Source: Oscillospiraceae bacterium (GTDB taxonomy: Bacteria > Bacillota > Clostridia > Oscillospirales > Acutalibacteraceae). Taken from it: a stretch of DNA of 54,528 bases. The DNA is taken from NCBI GenBank assembly GCA_031271865.1, contig JAISUW010000029.1:1-54528 (forward strand), written 5' to 3'. Each line of letters opens with the position of its first letter. Positions within the stretch are counted from its first letter, which is position 1. The notes beneath the pieces are model-generated. The model saw nothing but the letters and a program-made list of their open reading frames with translations. It was not told the DNA's origin and did not search any database. A program made the translations under genes and the position numbers. Of this stretch, positions 17,020 to 25,730 are shown one piece after another.

Positions 17020-19734
17020 ATGGCTTTCAGCTACTTAAATAACCAATGCTGCAACTGCTGCAGCGCAGGCAGCGGTGCGACCGGAGCAACAGGCGCAACG
17101 GGTGCAACGGGACCGATGGGCCCCACCGGACCGGCAGGCGGCGGGGGCTCAGGTGACGGCGCGACAGGTGCTACCGGTCCGATGGGTCCGACCGGTGCCA
17201 CAGGTGCGCAAGGTATACAGGGCAACACCGGCGCGACAGGCGCTACCGGTGCAGCCGGTCCGGTTGGTCCTACAGGGCCTGCCGGCGGCGGCGCCGGTGA
17301 CGGCGCGACAGGACCGACCGGACCGACCGGGGCAGCCGGCGCTGCCGGGGCTACAGGGGCGACAGGGGCCGCCGGCTCCGTTGGCGGAACCGGTCCGGTG
17401 GGTGCGACCGGGGCAACGGGCGTAGCGGGGGCTACAGGTGCCACCGGAGCAGGATCTACCGGAGCCACAGGTGTTACGGGAGCTACCGGTCCGGTTGGAC
17501 CGACAGGACCTGCGGGCGGCGGTGAGGGTTCAGGCGTTACCGGAGCTACCGGACCGGTCGGTCCGACCGGTCCTACCGGGGCAGCCGGTACAGCCGGGGC
17601 GACAGGTGCTACCGGGGCGACAGGTGCCACAGGTTCCATCGGCGGAACAGGTCCGGTGGGTGCGACCGGGGCTACGGGCGTAGCGGGGGCTACAGGTGCT
17701 ACCGGGGCTACGGGCGCCACAGGATCCGTCGGCGGAACAGGTCCGGTGGGTGCAACCGGGGCTACGGGCGTAACGGGGGCTACAGGTGCTTCCGGGGCTA
17801 CGGGTGCCACAGGTTCCGTCGGCGGAACCGGTCCGGTGGGAGCGACCGGGGCTACGGGCGTAACGGGATCTACGGGTGCTTCCGGGGCTACGGGTGCCAC
17901 AGGTTCCGTCGGCGGAACCGGTCCGGTGGGTGCGACCGGGGCTACGGGCGTAGCGGGGGCTACAGGTGCTTCCGGGGCAAAAGGCGCAACCGGAGCAACG
18001 GGGGCAACGGGTGCAACAGGCGCCACAGGCGCGACCGGTCCTGCGGGAAACGACCCTTGCGAGGATTGCATGAGCTTGGTAGGCATCTACCGTAACACTA
18101 TAAACAGCTACTCCGCGACCAATGGGACAAGTGCCCAAACCTTGGTAAGCGGCACGTTCTGGCCGAGTTACGGTACGGTCAACCCGGAGTTGAAGCGTGC
18201 TTATGTGATTGATTTGCTTACGAGTAAGCTGTATACGTATGATTTGGAAACCGGGGCGCAACTCAACGCCGTTTCGGTGACGGACACCGGATATATGGAT
18301 GTCGACACTTCCAACGGCAAGGTGTGGTGGGCGGAGAACTTCAACAACAAACTGGATGTCTTTGACTCCAACGGTACGCGGCTGACGACTATTACACACT
18401 CCAACTTGGACGGCTTGACTGTCCTTCGGGTGGACAGTACAAACCGTCGGGTTTATGTCCTCAGCGTCAACTCCTATCCTATACGCCTGGTTGTGTTCAA
18501 TGCGGATACGTATAGCTACGTCCGAACGGTAACAGTCAGCGCATCGGTCGGTGTCTCGGATATGACGCTGGATACAGCGACCGGCACCTTGTACTTCTCT
18601 ACCGGTACGGACATCCTGCGCCTGACGCTGAACAGTTCTTCCGTCACAACCGCTATGACCGGACTGACCTCCATATCGAATCTGGTGATTGACCCCGCCA
18701 GTAAGCGGCTGTTTGTGCAGTGTCTGTATGGCACATCCCAGCGGCAGATTGCCATACTGGATACGGCGGACAGCGGAGTGAGTTATACACAGACAGGCAC
18801 CATCGGACCCTATACATCCTCCGCACTGGCTACGGCCGGGCAGCCGCTGGCCTTTGACCCGCAGACAGGGGTTCTGGCGGTCAGTAAGGCCGACCGAAGC
18901 ATAGATGTATATAGTTTCAGCGGGACGCTGCTCTATACGGCAGCTGCGGCAGGTACGGCTTCTACCACGCCCTCGCTGTACTTTGTACCTGCCTTGGATT
19001 GCGGTTGCTTCGCGGGCGCGCCGGGTGCAACGGGAGCCGTGGGAGCCACCGGCCCGGAGGGCGCACCGGGAGCGACCGGCAGAACCGGCTTGCAAGGGGA
19101 GCAAGGCGAAACGGGGCCTACGGGTCCGGCGGGCCGCGACGGTTCGGAGGGAGCCACCGGTCCGACAGGTCCGACCGGGGAAGCAGGACCTGCCGGCACC
19201 ATCGGTGCGCCGGGCGCCACCGGTCCGCAGGGCGCCCAGGGAGCCACGGGACCGATGGGACCAACCGGACCGACGGGAGCCGATGGTGCTACAGGACCGA
19301 CAGGACCCGCCGCTACCCTCAGCGCTGCATATGGGATGATTCATAATAACGGCACGGAAGCGCTGTATGTACCTATGAATGGTACCATCGGCGATGCTGC
19401 TCTCCCGCAGGGTCTGCGCCGCAGCACCGTATCCCTTGATAATGCCTATATGGTCATAGAGGAACCGGGTGTCTATTTGGTACACTTCAGCTTCAGCGGG
19501 ATTTCGGAGGCTGCCGGAACGGCTGCCGCCGAGATTATATCCACCGGCGGCTCCCCCGTCAGCGGTTCCTTGGCTGCAACGGATCTATCGGAAGCGAATC
19601 AAAAGTTCTGCCTTTCCAAGACCGTCCTTTTGGAAATTGCAGAGCCTCTGTATCTATACCTATATAATAAAGGAAGCAACGGTTTTACCCTGCTGCCTAA
19701 TGCTTTCTCGTTCACTTGTCTGCGGATTGCCTGA
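17020..19734 (+). CDS. Collagen-like surface protein with beta-propeller and BclA-like head
   Basis: 904 aa. Order of parts: a short Cys-rich N-terminus ([11 protein letters not shown]); Gly-X-Y collagen repeats rich in GATGAT and GPTGPTG (about residues 19-344); a globular domain (about 345-660) with repeated YxxDLxTG..Y and VDxTNxRVYVL blades resembling a YncE/NHL-type propeller; a second collagen segment (about 664-763); and a C-terminal [19 protein letters not shown] domain like the BclA/C1q-TNF head, which trimerises. No signal peptide is seen, which, with the Cys N-terminus, suggests a spore-surface (exosporium-like) rather than exported protein. The long opposite-strand frames here are artefacts of repeat composition. 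SD AGAGGA is 8 nt before the ATG. Confidence 0.85.
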   Translation: MAFSYLNNQCCNCCSAGSGATGATGATGATGPMGPTGPAGGGGSGDGATGATGPMGPTGATGAQGIQGNTGATGATGAAGPVGPTGPAGGGAGDGATGPTGPTGAAGAAGATGATGAAGSVGGTGPVGATGATGVAGATGATGAGSTGATGVTGATGPVGPTGPAGGGEGSGVTGATGPVGPTGPTGAAGTAGATGATGATGATGSIGGTGPVGATGATGVAGATGATGATGATGSVGGTGPVGATGATGVTGATGASGATGATGSVGGTGPVGATGATGVTGSTGASGATGATGSVGGTGPVGATGATGVAGATGASGAKGATGATGATGATGATGATGPAGNDPCEDCMSLVGIYRNTINSYSATNGTSAQTLVSGTFWPSYGTVNPELKRAYVIDLLTSKLYTYDLETGAQLNAVSVTDTGYMDVDTSNGKVWWAENFNNKLDVFDSNGTRLTTITHSNLDGLTVLRVDSTNRRVYVLSVNSYPIRLVVFNADTYSYVRTVTVSASVGVSDMTLDTATGTLYFSTGTDILRLTLNSSSVTTAMTGLTSISNLVIDPASKRLFVQCLYGTSQRQIAILDTADSGVSYTQTGTIGPYTSSALATAGQPLAFDPQTGVLAVSKADRSIDVYSFSGTLLYTAAAAGTASTTPSLYFVPALDCGCFAGAPGATGAVGATGPEGAPGATGRTGLQGEQGETGPTGPAGRDGSEGATGPTGPTGEAGPAGTIGAPGATGPQGAQGATGPMGPTGPTGADGATGPTGPAATLSAAYGMIHNNGTEALYVPMNGTIGDAALPQGLRRSTVSLDNAYMVIEEPGVYLVHFSFSGISEAAGTAAAEIISTGGSPVSGSLAATDLSEANQKFCLSKTVLLEIAEPLYLYLYNKGSNGFTLLPNAFSFTCLRIA
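17641..18000 (+). repeat. Four 90-bp coding tandem repeats in the collagen region
   Basis: Units start at 17641, 17731, 17821 and 17911, each opening with GGCGGAAC and encoding 30 residues built on [14 protein letters not shown]. They differ by a few bases (A-to-T and A-to-S changes). Such repeats vary in copy number by slippage or recombination. Confidence 0.85.
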
Positions 19735-19775
19735 GCCTTGGCGGGTTCAATTGCTCATTGATTCATTGATCACTG

Positions 19776-19812
19776 AAAGAACCGCTCAACCGAAGAGGTT
19801 GGGCGGTTCTTT
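19776..19812. terminator. Hairpin between the collagen gene and the convergent XRE gene
   Basis: A 16-bp stem AAAGAACCGCTCAACC / GGTTGGGCGGTTCTTT with one G-U pair and loop GAAGA. The A-run on one side and T-run on the other let it act on both converging transcripts. Confidence 0.8.
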
Positions 19813-19871
19813 GGGCTTACGGATATTCGGTGGGATGGGAATCAGCCCGGCTGCATGACAAACGCTCATAC

Positions 19872-20291
19872 TCAGCTCTTGCCCTCCTTGCAGTTTCGCT
19901 TGGCGGGTGCGGATAAACGCCCGACGGAGCGGAGGATGGACTGGCGGCTGTCTGCGTCTGCACTGCGGTAAAGCAGGATAAGCTTCTGCTCCTCAGGGGA
20001 AAGCCGTTGGAAGTTTTCGGTGACACGGTTTGCATAATCCGCATCATCCATCGTGAGGGTTACCCGCTCCACGGGTTTTCCTGCTGCGTCCTCGCGTCCG
20101 ACCAAGTACAAGAAGCTGACCCCAAACAAGTCTGCAAGACGCAGAAAGACCTCCACGCGGATTTGCGTCCGTCCGCTCTCATAGTAGGCATAAGTGGAGC
20201 GGTCAATATGTAGGTAGTCGGCGACTTGGGATTGGGTCAGTCCGCTCTGTTTGCGAAGCTGCCGCAGGATTTGAATCGGTTGCTGCTTCAT
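19872..20291 (-). CDS. XRE family transcriptional regulator
   Basis: 139 aa. The N-terminal helix-turn-helix reads ILRQLRKQSGLTQSQVADYLHIDRSTYAYYESGRTQI (about residues 7-43), a textbook Cro/CI-type domain. The C-terminal half (VTLTMDDADYANRVTENFQRLSPEEQKLILLYR) is a short helical segment, probably for dimerisation. ATG 20291 is preferred because homology begins there; the frame extends 31 codons further up without a ribosome-binding site. It lies convergent to the collagen gene and divergent from tetR; its targets are unknown. Confidence 0.85.
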   Translation of the reverse strand: MKQQPIQILRQLRKQSGLTQSQVADYLHIDRSTYAYYESGRTQIRVEVFLRLADLFGVSFLYLVGREDAAGKPVERVTLTMDDADYANRVTENFQRLSPEEQKLILLYRSADADSRQSILRSVGRLSAPAKRNCKEGKS

Positions 20292-20398
20292 TACACTGTC
20301 TCTCTTTCTCGCCGGGCGAAACCGTAACCTACCTCCCGAAGGTTTTTGCGCGGCGGCTCTGAATATCAAAAATACCCTGTCCATTTTTTAGCATATCT

Positions 20399-20427
20399 AT
20401 TATACCACATTTTCCGCGAAAAAGGTA
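20399..20427 (-). promoter_or_regulatory. Putative extended -10 promoter of the XRE gene
   Basis: On the minus strand TGTGGTATAAT, with TATAAT at 20404-20399 and a TGG extended element. The -35 is poor. The transcript would have a leader of about 100 nt. Confidence 0.5.
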
Positions 20428-20583
20428 GAAAAGTGATATATTTTCACTCTTGGAAATATATGCCATGCGATTGCGCTCCGCTGTAATGTGAATATTATTC
20501 ACAAGACTCGAAATACTGACCGATTTGTTACAAAATATATTCGATATGAGAATTATAGTAACCAAATGTAATATAACTGACTG

Positions 20584-20612
20584 TTGACAAACGAACGGTT
20601 ATTCGCTATAAT
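20584..20612 (+). promoter_or_regulatory. Consensus promoter of the TetR gene with operator-like spacer
   Basis: TTGACA (20584-20589), 17 bp, TATAAT (20607-20612). The spacer holds AAACGAACGGTT (20589-20600), matching the element over the FAD-oxidoreductase start at 11 of 12 positions. SD GGAGG lies further downstream. Confidence 0.9.
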
Positions 20613-20658
20613 ATATGCGGAGGTATACTACCTCCCTTGACCAAACGGAGGATATAGC

Positions 20659-21312
20659 ATGACATCATCCATTGAAGACCTAGAGTGCCTCACCACTTGG
20701 GGAGAAACCCATCATCTTCCCTATGGGCTGACAGGAAGAAAGGCGGAAATCCTGCTGCGCGCTACGGAGCTTTTCGCCAAGAACACCTACCACGCCGTTT
20801 CTGTCGGCGACATCGCCGCCGCCTGCGGTATCACACAATCCTCGTTCTACAATCACTTTGCCTCCAAGGAGGAACTCCTGCGGGAGGTACTCGCCCACGC
20901 CGGCTATAATAACCGGATATACGTGGACGCACTGGAGCGGCATTTGGAGAAAGCCAATACTTACAAGGAAGCCATTCGGGCAGTCTTTGAGGAACCCAAG
21001 AAGATGATTAACTCCTACTCTGCCTATGCCATCTGCGTCTGCATGAGCGAGCAGTTCGGCTCCAATGATGCTTGGCAGACATCCAAAGCGTCCTACTGGG
21101 AGTACCCCTCCGCCATGCTTCGGCGGGTCTTTGCGCGCATTCTGCCCGGCTGGGATGCGGAGGGACTCATCTACACGCTCATCAGTACCATCAGCGTCGC
21201 CTTGCGCTGGATGGGACACCACTACCTCGGGCGGGGCACCCCTTGGAACCCACCCGAACAGATGGTGCGCGTGGAAGCATTTCTGCTCTCCACAGACCCC
21301 ACTCCCCACTGA
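20659..21312 (+). CDS. TetR family transcriptional regulator
   Basis: 217 aa. The DNA-binding domain is clear: KAEILLRATELFAKNTYHAVSVGDIAAACGITQSSFYNHFASKEELLREVL (about residues 28-79). The C-terminal part, with a ligand-binding-like helical domain (FEEPKKMINSYSAYAICVCM.. and MGHHYLGRGTP), is not assigned to a ligand. It has a strong promoter of its own and probably autoregulates. The shared operator suggests it also controls the FAD oxidoreductase/U32 operon at 13618-16757, 4 kb away. Confidence 0.88.
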   Translation: MTSSIEDLECLTTWGETHHLPYGLTGRKAEILLRATELFAKNTYHAVSVGDIAAACGITQSSFYNHFASKEELLREVLAHAGYNNRIYVDALERHLEKANTYKEAIRAVFEEPKKMINSYSAYAICVCMSEQFGSNDAWQTSKASYWEYPSAMLRRVFARILPGWDAEGLIYTLISTISVALRWMGHHYLGRGTPWNPPEQMVRVEAFLLSTDPTPH

Positions 21313-21332
21313 ATAAACGCAAAACGTATGAG

Positions 21333-21352
21333 AGACCTGCATTTGCAGGTCT
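21333..21352 (+). terminator. Putative terminator of the TetR gene
   Basis: AGACCTGCA-TT-TGCAGGTCT, a perfect 9-bp stem with a 2-nt loop (a longer effective loop is likely), followed by TCTGCTTT. The T-run is short. Confidence 0.6.
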
Positions 21353-22048
21353 TCTGCTTTGCCGCCGTAACGCCTGTCACCAAAACACAGCCTTTGAATA
21401 TAATAATAACAGACCGCAACGCCAAAGCACGCGGCAATGCGCACCCAAAACCGGTACTCCTCCGGCGCAAGGTGAAAGGCAAGCCCATGGTTGGCGGGAC
21501 GGTTCCTAGCGAAGAATCGCGGGCTTTTGTTCCTGCAAAGCAGGAGCAGTAGGAAGCGCGGGGTGGCGCGGATGACAGTTGCCGAGGCACACACGCTCAA
21601 AACAAGATGACCGCGCTTGAGATTGCGGTGCATGCATCCCGTAATAGCAAGCAACGTTTTCCGTGTTTGCGGCGTTCGGCGGCTGGACTCTGCGTCCGGG
21701 GATAGCCCCGCGTTGCGGTTGGGGAGCAGTGCTCCCCAATATGGAGCAATGTTCTCCAAAAGGAGCATTGCTCCCGGCACCGCAGCCGGCCTGCTGTACC
21801 GCGTCGGGGCGAAGGCGAAGCCCTTTGTCCCGCACGCGGCTAATAAGACTCTTCGCCGGGATGGCTGAACATAGCGGCGCCGCCGCGTCCCCGCGCGGCG
21901 GCGACGGTACCGGTCAGCGGGCAAGGAGCGGGAACCCAATACATATCCGAAGCGCGCCGGAGCGTAGCGGGGCCCTAAAACACGATTTCCCGCCCGAAAG
22001 GAAAGGCAATCTGCCTTAAATACCTACTCTAATACAAGGAGAATTACT
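21353..22048. other. Gene-free GC-rich region of about 700 nt
   Basis: No frame in either direction looks like a gene: codon use is erratic, and the longer minus-strand frames run antisense into tetR. It contains a cluster of GGAGC-type palindromes (21721-21774) and several short GC-rich inverted repeats. AAGGAG before ATG 22049 belongs to the next gene. I see no tRNA or known riboswitch. It may be a decayed gene or repeat remnant. Confidence 0.6.
21721..21774. repeat. Three GGAGCA-N-TGCTCC palindromes
   Basis: GGGGAGCAGTGCTCCCC (21721-21737), a degenerate copy TGGAGCAATGTTCTCCA (21742-21758) and GGAGCATTGCTCC (21762-21774). The GCA-N-TGC centre is shared with the RAYT-type palindromes, but the inner arm is GGA/TCC rather than CC/GG. 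Centres are 21 and 18 bp apart. Confidence 0.75.
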
Positions 22049-22786
22049 ATGAGCTGCTTATGTTCCCGTTGTGTGTACCTACCTCCGGTGGATAACTCCC
22101 AAGTAAAATGCGACAAACCTTGCTCGGAAGACTGCGCTCGGATTAAGATCAAGGTGTGCGATGACAAGGGCGGCCCGGTGTGCGGTGCTGTCTACTTCCT
22201 CTTCCCTTGCTTTAACTCCAACAATGCCGATCCGCTTGACAACAAATACTATGCCATTGCCATCACCGACAAGTGCGGCGTGCTTGCCTTCGGCAAAGTG
22301 CCTCCGGGGGACTATACCCTCCAGTTGGCTATCCCGCCCTGCGGCTATCAGAAAGACAACGCCACCGACCCCTACGACAAGACCCAACCCAACACCGCTT
22401 ATGCGATTGATGCCAACAACCCCTGCCAAATCTTGATTGACGGTCAGCCGATTTACTGCTGCCGCTTGACGCTGGTCTATGACCCGTCCCTCACGCAGTG
22501 CGAACCGGCGCCGGAAATTGATGTCGACAACGATGTTCACTATATACCCGAATGTAACCTCCTCGAAGGCGATCCGAATGGTACCATCCTCGGCGGTGCC
22601 GCTATCACCATCAAATGGCCCAATGGCTGCTGCCAGGTTATCCATTCGTTCTGCAACGGCCGTTTTATCGTTGAGGTTCCGCCGAACGTCAAACTGAAGA
22701 ACAACGACAGAATCAAATTGACCCAAAAAGGCAAATGCACAGAGTGCAGCCCGGTCAAAGAGAAAATCATCGACAATATCCCGTAA
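22049..22786 (+). CDS. Cys-rich protein with B-type (prealbumin-like) domains
   Basis: 245 aa with about 22 cysteines. Two beta-sandwich repeats can be made out: CARIKIKVCDDKGGPVCGAVYFLF..GVLAFGKVPPGDYTLQLA (about residues 29-95) and a second, more divergent one ending GRFIVEVPPNVKLKNNDRIKL. The T-D-x-x-G-x-x-x-F-x-x-x-P-P-G-x-Y pattern is typical of Cna-B/SpaA-like folds. It has no signal peptide, sortase motif or membrane anchor; a Cys cluster (MSCLCSRC) opens the protein, suggesting disulfide cross-linking in a spore coat or exosporium. SD AAGGAG is 8 nt upstream. Function is not established. Confidence 0.65.
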   Translation: MSCLCSRCVYLPPVDNSQVKCDKPCSEDCARIKIKVCDDKGGPVCGAVYFLFPCFNSNNADPLDNKYYAIAITDKCGVLAFGKVPPGDYTLQLAIPPCGYQKDNATDPYDKTQPNTAYAIDANNPCQILIDGQPIYCCRLTLVYDPSLTQCEPAPEIDVDNDVHYIPECNLLEGDPNGTILGGAAITIKWPNGCCQVIHSFCNGRFIVEVPPNVKLKNNDRIKLTQKGKCTECSPVKEKIIDNIP

Positions 22787-22927
22787 GAACGCGACGCATT
22801 CGGTTATCCACCGTATAACAGGCTTTGTATAGGTTTGCCCTTCTCCCCGGCAGCCCACCTGCGTACGTTGCTGCCAAATGTACTCGCTGCCGCAGGGATC
22901 GGCTTTCCGATTTGAATAGCTTGAGAG

Positions 22928-22954
22928 GCAGGCTCCGTAAGGGGCTTGCTTTTT
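22928..22954 (+). terminator. Terminator downstream of the Cys-rich gene
   Basis: GCAGGCTCC-GTAA-GGGGCTTGC, a 9-bp stem with two G-U pairs, followed by TTTTT. It lies between the Cys-rich gene and the convergent kinase gene. Confidence 0.8.
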
Positions 22955-22981
22955 GTGTGTGGGAGGACCGCCGTACGGCGC

Positions 22982-24376
22982 TCACACATACACAGCGGCC
23001 TCCTCCTCCCCGCGCAGCACCCGCAGCGTACCTTGCAGAAGGGCAAGCAACTCATCCTCACCGGGGAGGACATACACAGGAGCCATGGCATCCACGCGCT
23101 GCTTTATCTGCCCGGTGAAGCGATTGGAGTATGCCAGACCGCCGGTGAGGAGGATGGCATCCACACGTCCCTCCAGAACGGCCGCCATAGAGCCGATTTC
23201 CTTAGCGACTTGGTACGCCATGGAATCCACGACTAAGGCTGCGAAAGCATCGCCGTCGTTAATCATCTTTTGGGCGGTGCGCAGGTCGTTGGTGCCGAGG
23301 TAGGCTTTCATACCGCCCTCACCGGTGATGATGCGTAGGATTTCCGCTTTGGTATACTCACCGGAGAAACACATCTCCACCAACGGCAGAAGCGGAATTG
23401 CTCCGGTGCGCTCCGGTGTGAAAGGACCCTCGCCGGAGAGCGCATCATTGACATCCACCACGCGGCCGTACTTATGCGCCCCGACCGTAATGCCGCCGCC
23501 AAGATGGGCGACTATGAAGCGGCAGTTTTCATAGCTTCGGCCGATTTGCGCAGCAAGCCGTTTGGCTATTGCCTTGTGGTTGAGGGCATGGAAAGTGGTG
23601 ATGCGTTCCACCCCGGGCATCCCCGTGAGCTTAGCGGTGCGCTCCATTTCATCCACAACGATTGGGTCGACCACAAACGCGGGTATGCTCAGTTTGGCGG
23701 CTATGATGTGCGCCAGAATGGCACCGAGGCAGGAGGCGTGTACGGTGGCACTCGCACTGCGCAAGTCCGCCAGCATTCGTTCATTGATGGCATAGGTTCC
23801 GGAGTCGATGGGCTTGACCAAACCGCCCCGCCCGGCGACGGCGTCAAGCGTTTCGGGTATTAGCTCGACGGCGGTGAGCTTTGTCATAATGGCTTGCAGA
23901 CGCAGTTCCTGCTGTCCCAGAATACTCCCACAGGCGGCAAGCTCCTCACCGGTGTGCCTGACGGTCTTTGTGAAGAGACACTCCTCATTGTCAAAGACCG
24001 CAAATTTTGTCGAAGTGGACCCCGGGTTTATCACCAACACGCGGTATGACCCCGCTGCTTTTTCCGGGATATTGTTTTCCGCTTCGGCAGCTGCTTCTGT
24101 CTGCGGCGGCGCAGGCGCTGCAACCAACGCCTCCCCGTCAAAGCCGGCGCGGCACACGCAGTCCATTGAGAGCATCCGTTCTAAAACGAGAGCCAGCTTC
24201 GTGGTGTGCCCCTCCAGTTCCATCTCCAGTCGGGAGAGCCCCGGTTTGTCGGCATCCTCGCCGACGACCAGATGACGGATGTTCCACCCTTCCCGCCGAA
24301 TCTGTTCCGAAACCCGACCCAATACCCCGGGTTTATTGTATACTTCTAAGACGACCGTCTTCTGCTCTGCTGCCAT
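22982..24376 (-). CDS. buk: Butyrate kinase with N-terminal ACT domain
   Basis: 464 aa, about 100 more than a normal butyrate kinase. Residues 7-75 (VVLEVYNKPGVLGRVSEQIRREGWNIRHLVVGE..PGLSRLEMELEG) form an ACT domain most like the small subunit of acetolactate synthase (IlvN/IlvH). An Ala/Pro linker leads to the kinase from about residue 110: YRVLVINPGSTSTKFAVF (phosphate 1), VAHLGGGITVGAHKYGRV and the C-terminal LTGGLAYSNRF, as in the ASKHA acetokinase family. It makes ATP from butyryl-phosphate, or acts on isobutyryl/other short acids. ATG 24376 has GAGGAGGG 8 nt upstream and no internal start exists near the kinase, so the fusion is real in this sequence. See promoter at 24544-24571. Confidence 0.9.
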   Translation of the reverse strand: MAAEQKTVVLEVYNKPGVLGRVSEQIRREGWNIRHLVVGEDADKPGLSRLEMELEGHTTKLALVLERMLSMDCVCRAGFDGEALVAAPAPPQTEAAAEAENNIPEKAAGSYRVLVINPGSTSTKFAVFDNEECLFTKTVRHTGEELAACGSILGQQELRLQAIMTKLTAVELIPETLDAVAGRGGLVKPIDSGTYAINERMLADLRSASATVHASCLGAILAHIIAAKLSIPAFVVDPIVVDEMERTAKLTGMPGVERITTFHALNHKAIAKRLAAQIGRSYENCRFIVAHLGGGITVGAHKYGRVVDVNDALSGEGPFTPERTGAIPLLPLVEMCFSGEYTKAEILRIITGEGGMKAYLGTNDLRTAQKMINDGDAFAALVVDSMAYQVAKEIGSMAAVLEGRVDAILLTGGLAYSNRFTGQIKQRVDAMAPVYVLPGEDELLALLQGTLRVLRGEEEAAVYV

Positions 24377-24543
24377 TGTCTTTCCCTCCTCTTTCGTTGG
24401 ATAGACTTTGCTTTCGTCATTATCACAATAACACCCGGAATTCTTGCTTGAACAATCGTCATTTCGCCGAAAACGCGGCTATTTGTATGCTAAATAATAG
24501 CGTGCCCCTCAAATCGAGTGCGTGTTCCCGCTTCTACTGTTCT

Positions 24544-24571
24544 ATTATAATGATTATCTGGGGTTTGTCAA
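24544..24571 (-). promoter_or_regulatory. Sigma-A promoter of the ACT-butyrate kinase gene
   Basis: On the minus strand: TTGACA (24571-24566), 16 bp, TATAAT (24549-24544). It predicts a leader of about 160 nt; I saw no T-box motif in it. Confidence 0.8.
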
Positions 24572-24624
24572 GGACAGCTCTAAAAATTCATAATAAATTT
24601 ACAATTCGCAGACGATCCGCCCAA

Positions 24625-24690
24625 GTTTTCCAAACGCTGACCAAGTTTTCCAAACCCACTCTTTACAAATTCGGTTGGGTGTGGTATAAT
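24625..24690 (+). promoter_or_regulatory. Promoter of the Gfo/Idh gene with paired GTTTTCCAAAC boxes
   Basis: TTTACA (24662-24667), 17 bp, TATAAT (24685-24690), preceded by TGG (extended -10). Two copies of GTTTTCCAAAC (24625-24635 and 24645-24655) are 20 bp apart, on the same face of the helix, just before the -35. Confidence 0.85.
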
Positions 24691-24737
24691 GTCATGGATT
24701 TAATAACCACATAACCCACCCGAGAAAGGAACACACC

Positions 24738-25712
24738 ATGGGCAAGATCAAACTGGCATTCATCGGCTGCGGGAACCGCATGGGGAACCACTTAAATGAG
24801 CTGAAGAACTTTGACGACGTGGCGTTTGTCGGTTTCTATGACGTCCGGCCGGAGCGGGCGCAGGATAAGCAAGCGCGTGTTGGACAGGGCAAGGTCTATG
24901 ACAGTCTGACCGAGATGCTTGACGACGCAAAACCCGATGCCGTCTATATCGTCGTGCCGCCCGACCAGCATGGGCTGATAGAACCGGAGGTCATCTCCCG
25001 CGGGATACCGTTCTTCATCGAGAAACCGCTGGCAATAGATAAAGAAGTGGCAATCCGCCTCGCTGAACAGGTGAAAGAGAAAAACCTCATGACCTGCGTT
25101 GGCTTCCAAGACCGCTACTTGACCTTCCTGCCGACCCTCAAGGAGTGGCTGGTCGGGAAAGAAATCGGTCTGGTCGAAGGCGGTTGGTGCGGCGGTCTGC
25201 CGCGGCCGTATTGGTACTTTAAGTACGCCACCTGCGGCGGGCAGATTCTGGAGCAGGGCATCCATGTCGTGGATACAATCCGTTACCTCTTCGGAGAAGT
25301 CAAGACGGTATACTGCGCCGGCGGTCGGGGCATCATCCGCGAGGAAGCAGAGGGCTACGACCTCCACGACTTTGCGACCGCTGTCTTCACCATGCAGGAC
25401 GGGAAGATTGTCACGCTCCAGTCCGCTCTCTATGACCCCAAAGGCTGCCACAACGGCCTCAAGATTTATGCCAAGGGCGCAAAGATCATCTACAACCTCC
25501 GTGACTCGGCGGAGATTCAGCTCCCCAACGAAACGCACTTCTATAAGAAAACCGAATCCAATGATATGCGCATCAACCGCTCTTGGATTGACGCGCTCCA
25601 AACCGGCGACCGCTCCCTCATCCTCTCCGATTACGAAGACGGGTTAAAGTCGGTGCTGATTGGCTTGGCGTGCAATGAATCGGTCTTCAGCGGCAACGTT
25701 ATTGAGCTTTGA
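24738..25712 (+). CDS. Gfo/Idh/MocA family oxidoreductase
   Basis: 324 aa. N-terminal Rossmann fold KLAFIGCGNRMGNHL with the FYDVRPERAQ acidic strand (NAD(P) binding, residues 4-40), then the conserved EKPLAIDKEVA (Glu-Lys-Pro, sugar-dehydrogenase lysine) near residue 95-105, and a C-terminal sheet domain (GGQILEQGIHVVDTIRYLFGEV). It oxidises or reduces a sugar, inositol or related polyol; the exact substrate is unknown. Followed 18 nt later by a TIM-barrel isomerase, with which it probably forms an operon for sugar catabolism. SD AGAAAGGA before the ATG. Confidence 0.9.
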   Translation: MGKIKLAFIGCGNRMGNHLNELKNFDDVAFVGFYDVRPERAQDKQARVGQGKVYDSLTEMLDDAKPDAVYIVVPPDQHGLIEPEVISRGIPFFIEKPLAIDKEVAIRLAEQVKEKNLMTCVGFQDRYLTFLPTLKEWLVGKEIGLVEGGWCGGLPRPYWYFKYATCGGQILEQGIHVVDTIRYLFGEVKTVYCAGGRGIIREEAEGYDLHDFATAVFTMQDGKIVTLQSALYDPKGCHNGLKIYAKGAKIIYNLRDSAEIQLPNETHFYKKTESNDMRINRSWIDALQTGDRSLILSDYEDGLKSVLIGLACNESVFSGNVIEL

Positions 25713-25730
25713 ATATTACGAGGTGAACCT

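Noticed and set aside
17031-18086. Long minus-strand frame with Pro-Val-Ala-Pro repeats opposite the collagen gene
   Set aside because: It is the antisense of Gly-X-Y codons, a composition artefact. The same holds for the frame at 17530-19485.
20680-21939. 419-aa minus-strand frame over tetR
   Set aside because: It runs antisense through a clear TetR gene and has no motif or SD.
24377-24540. T-box or riboswitch in the leader of the ACT-butyrate kinase gene
   Set aside because: No conserved T-box core or riboswitch motif was seen; only AT-rich leader sequence.
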